In this document: piece by piece, positions 5,819 to 7,129 of the stretch
Position numbering within the stretch: the stretch's first letter is position 1
Layout of the letters: every line of letters starts with the position of its first letter
From: Anaerolineaceae bacterium
GTDB taxonomy: Bacteria > Chloroflexota > Anaerolineae > Anaerolineales > Anaerolineaceae
Assembly (NCBI GenBank): GCA_003158355.1
Contig: PMIV01000083.1
Location: 23,150 to 30,278 of the forward strand
Direction of reading: 5' to 3'
Length of the DNA: 7,129 nucleotides
Made by a program: the position numbers and the translations under genes
The notes under the pieces: model-generated
Seen by the model: only the letters and a program-made list of their open reading frames with translations
Told to the model about the DNA's origin: nothing
Databases searched by the model: none

Positions 5819-7129
5819 TTATTCATTTCTCAATAACTTCTCGATCACAATTAACAACCCTTGTACATCCAACGGTTTTGTCAGATAAATACGCGCTCCC
5901 GCCTGCATCAGACGATCAATTTGCCCCGAGGTTGCGTCAGCACTAAGAACGATGACGGGGATATCGCGGGTTTTGTCACCTTTTTGTAAATGGTCCAAGA
6001 CGTCTGCACCATGCATATCCGGAAGATGAAGATCGAGAAGGATTAAATCAGGGTGACGTTGTTCAGCCAAATGTAAACCAATCCCCCCTTGCATAGCCCA
6101 AAGCAATTCAATCTGAGGTTGCTCAGAAAGCACTTGTTTGACTAATTCAAAGTTGGCAAAGTTATCTTCTATGTACAACAAAGTACGTGTCATATCAGAT
6201 ATAGGTGTTGACTGAAGTTTCATTTTTTCTGTCTGAGCTAAAACTCCAGGTGATTTTGTCAGTGGAAGGTCAAACCAGAAAGTACTCCCCTTATTTACCT
6301 TGCTTTCTACTCCAATAACGCCTCCCATCAATTCAACCAAATGTTTTGAAAGCGCCAGCCCTAACCCTGTACCTTCTACAACACCTTGCTTTACCCCTAC
6401 ACGCTCAAAGGGTTTGAACAACAGCGATAATTTATCTGAGGGAATACCGAGCCCAGTATCACTCACACATATTCGCAATCTGTCAGTAGCTATGTTCTTG
6501 CAAGAAAGTGTTACGGTACCACCTTCTTTGTTATATTTGATGGCATTCCCAACCAGATTGATCAAGACTTGTTTAAGTCGTTGAAAATCAGCCTGGATAA
6601 ATTGTTTGGTGGGAACATTTTTTAAATTGATCTTGATATGACGCTCCGATGCGAGTGACATCACCAGATCCATCACTTCTTCCAGAACTGGCCGTACTTC
6701 CACCGGCTCAGGTGAAATTGTCATTCTCCCCGATTCGATGCGAGAAAGATCGAGAACCTCATTGATGATTTCGAGCAGCATTTGCCCGCCTTTGAGGATC
6801 TGCTGGACACGATCATGTTGAGTCTCAGTGAGTGGTTCCTTTTTACTCATCTCAAGAAGTTGAGCGAAACCCAGAATTGAGTTCATTGGGGTGCGTAGTT
6901 CGTGGCTGATACGAGAGAGGAATTCACTCTTGGCTGCATTGGCAGCTTCGGCTGCTTCACGGGCGAGTAACTCGGCCTCAGCCTTTTTACGGTCGGTAAT
7001 GTCGCGTTCGGTCGTGGCAATCGCCACCGGGTTGCCCTTTTCATCCGTGATCAAAGTCGTGGTCAGCCATACATCCAGAATATGGCAATCCTTGGTAATC
7101 CTGCGCAACTCGAATGATTTAACAATTTC
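5819..7129 (-). CDS. Hybrid sensor histidine kinase (PAS end, HisKA, HATPase, receiver), 5' end outside window
   Basis: The frame is open from the right edge to a TAA at 5821-5819, giving 436 residues. Numbering here starts at the edge. Residues 1-47 are the end of a PAS/PAC sensor domain (R-R-I-T-K-D, then T-E-R-D-I-T-D-R-K). A short Ala/Glu-rich helix leads to HisKA with the H-box S-H-E-L-R-T-P, where H76 is the autophosphorylation site. The ATPase domain shows the N box around N195, D-T-G-L-G-I-P (224-230), F-K-P-F-E-R (238-243) and G-T-G-L-G-L (253-258). A C-terminal receiver (about 315-434) has the acidic pair E321-D322, acceptor D366 and K418, so it appears functional. The protein autophosphorylates, passes phosphate to its own receiver and probably on to other proteins. 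The neighbouring HD-GYP regulator is the obvious target, perhaps through an unseen phosphotransfer protein. The N-terminal sensor is missing, so signal and membrane location are unknown. A TTG at 7108 is an internal Leu codon in the PAS core, not the start. Confidence 0.95.
   Translation of the reverse strand, partial: EIVKSFELRRITKDCHILDVWLTTTLITDEKGNPVAIATTERDITDRKKAEAELLAREAAEAANAAKSEFLSRISHELRTPMNSILGFAQLLEMSKKEPLTETQHDRVQQILKGGQMLLEIINEVLDLSRIESGRMTISPEPVEVRPVLEEVMDLVMSLASERHIKINLKNVPTKQFIQADFQRLKQVLINLVGNAIKYNKEGGTVTLSCKNIATDRLRICVSDTGLGIPSDKLSLLFKPFERVGVKQGVVEGTGLGLALSKHLVELMGGVIGVESKVNKGSTFWFDLPLTKSPGVLAQTEKMKLQSTPISDMTRTLLYIEDNFANFELVKQVLSEQPQIELLWAMQGGIGLHLAEQRHPDLILLDLHLPDMHGADVLDHLQKGDKTRDIPVIVLSADATSGQIDRLMQAGARIYLTKPLDVQGLLIVIEKLLRNE

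Noticed and set aside
6300..6584. 94-codon open frame on the plus strand
   Set aside because: It is antisense to the ATPase domain of the histidine kinase and has low-complexity Pro/Ser content typical of a shadow frame.
7106..7108. TTG as start codon of the histidine kinase
   Set aside because: The same frame continues to the window edge with residues that complete the PAS domain, and no ribosome binding site precedes the TTG. The gene is 5'-truncated by the window.

Overview
This window is a compact block of four genes. All read leftward on the minus strand and little space separates them. In transcription order (right to left) they are: the C-terminal part of a hybrid sensor histidine kinase (5' end outside the window), a stand-alone response regulator with receiver, GAF and HD-GYP domains, a tandem-domain universal stress protein, and the N-terminal 1008 residues of a very large membrane glycosyltransferase of the cyclic beta-1,2-glucan synthase (NdvB/ChvB/Cgs) family, which runs off the left edge. 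No RNA gene, mobile element, CRISPR array or long repeat is visible. The plus strand has only short open frames antisense to the real genes.

Organism: bacterial, with moderate base composition (by eye a little under half G+C) and Shine-Dalgarno sites before every visible start. The style of the proteins (two-domain UspA with an S-P-L-A-E-R-A-I-P N-terminus, REC-GAF-HD-GYP regulator, PAS-HisKA-HATPase-REC kinase) recalls environmental Chloroflexota of the Anaerolineae type. This rests on remembered family resemblance only, and no marker gene is present to prove it.

Layout: 7129-5819 kinase (partial); 5818-5701 spacer with a perfect 7-bp inverted repeat; 5700-4126 HD-GYP regulator; 4125-4040 spacer with an extended -10 promoter candidate and a strong ribosome binding site; 4039-3029 universal stress protein; 3026-1 cyclic glucan synthase (partial), starting 2 nt after the stress-protein stop codon.

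How the genes may work together (inference): the kinase and the HD-GYP regulator look like a signalling pair. A signal would change receiver phosphorylation and, through HD-GYP, the breakdown of cyclic di-GMP. The stress protein and glucan synthase form a tight, probably translationally coupled pair with their own candidate promoter, which would link a nucleotide-binding stress protein to production of an envelope or secreted cyclic glucan. A functional link between the two halves is suggested only by shared orientation and closeness. No clearly new biological system is evident. The points most worth a second look are the USP-glucan synthase coupling, a linker insertion inside the glycosyltransferase region, and the degenerate nucleotide site in the first Usp domain.
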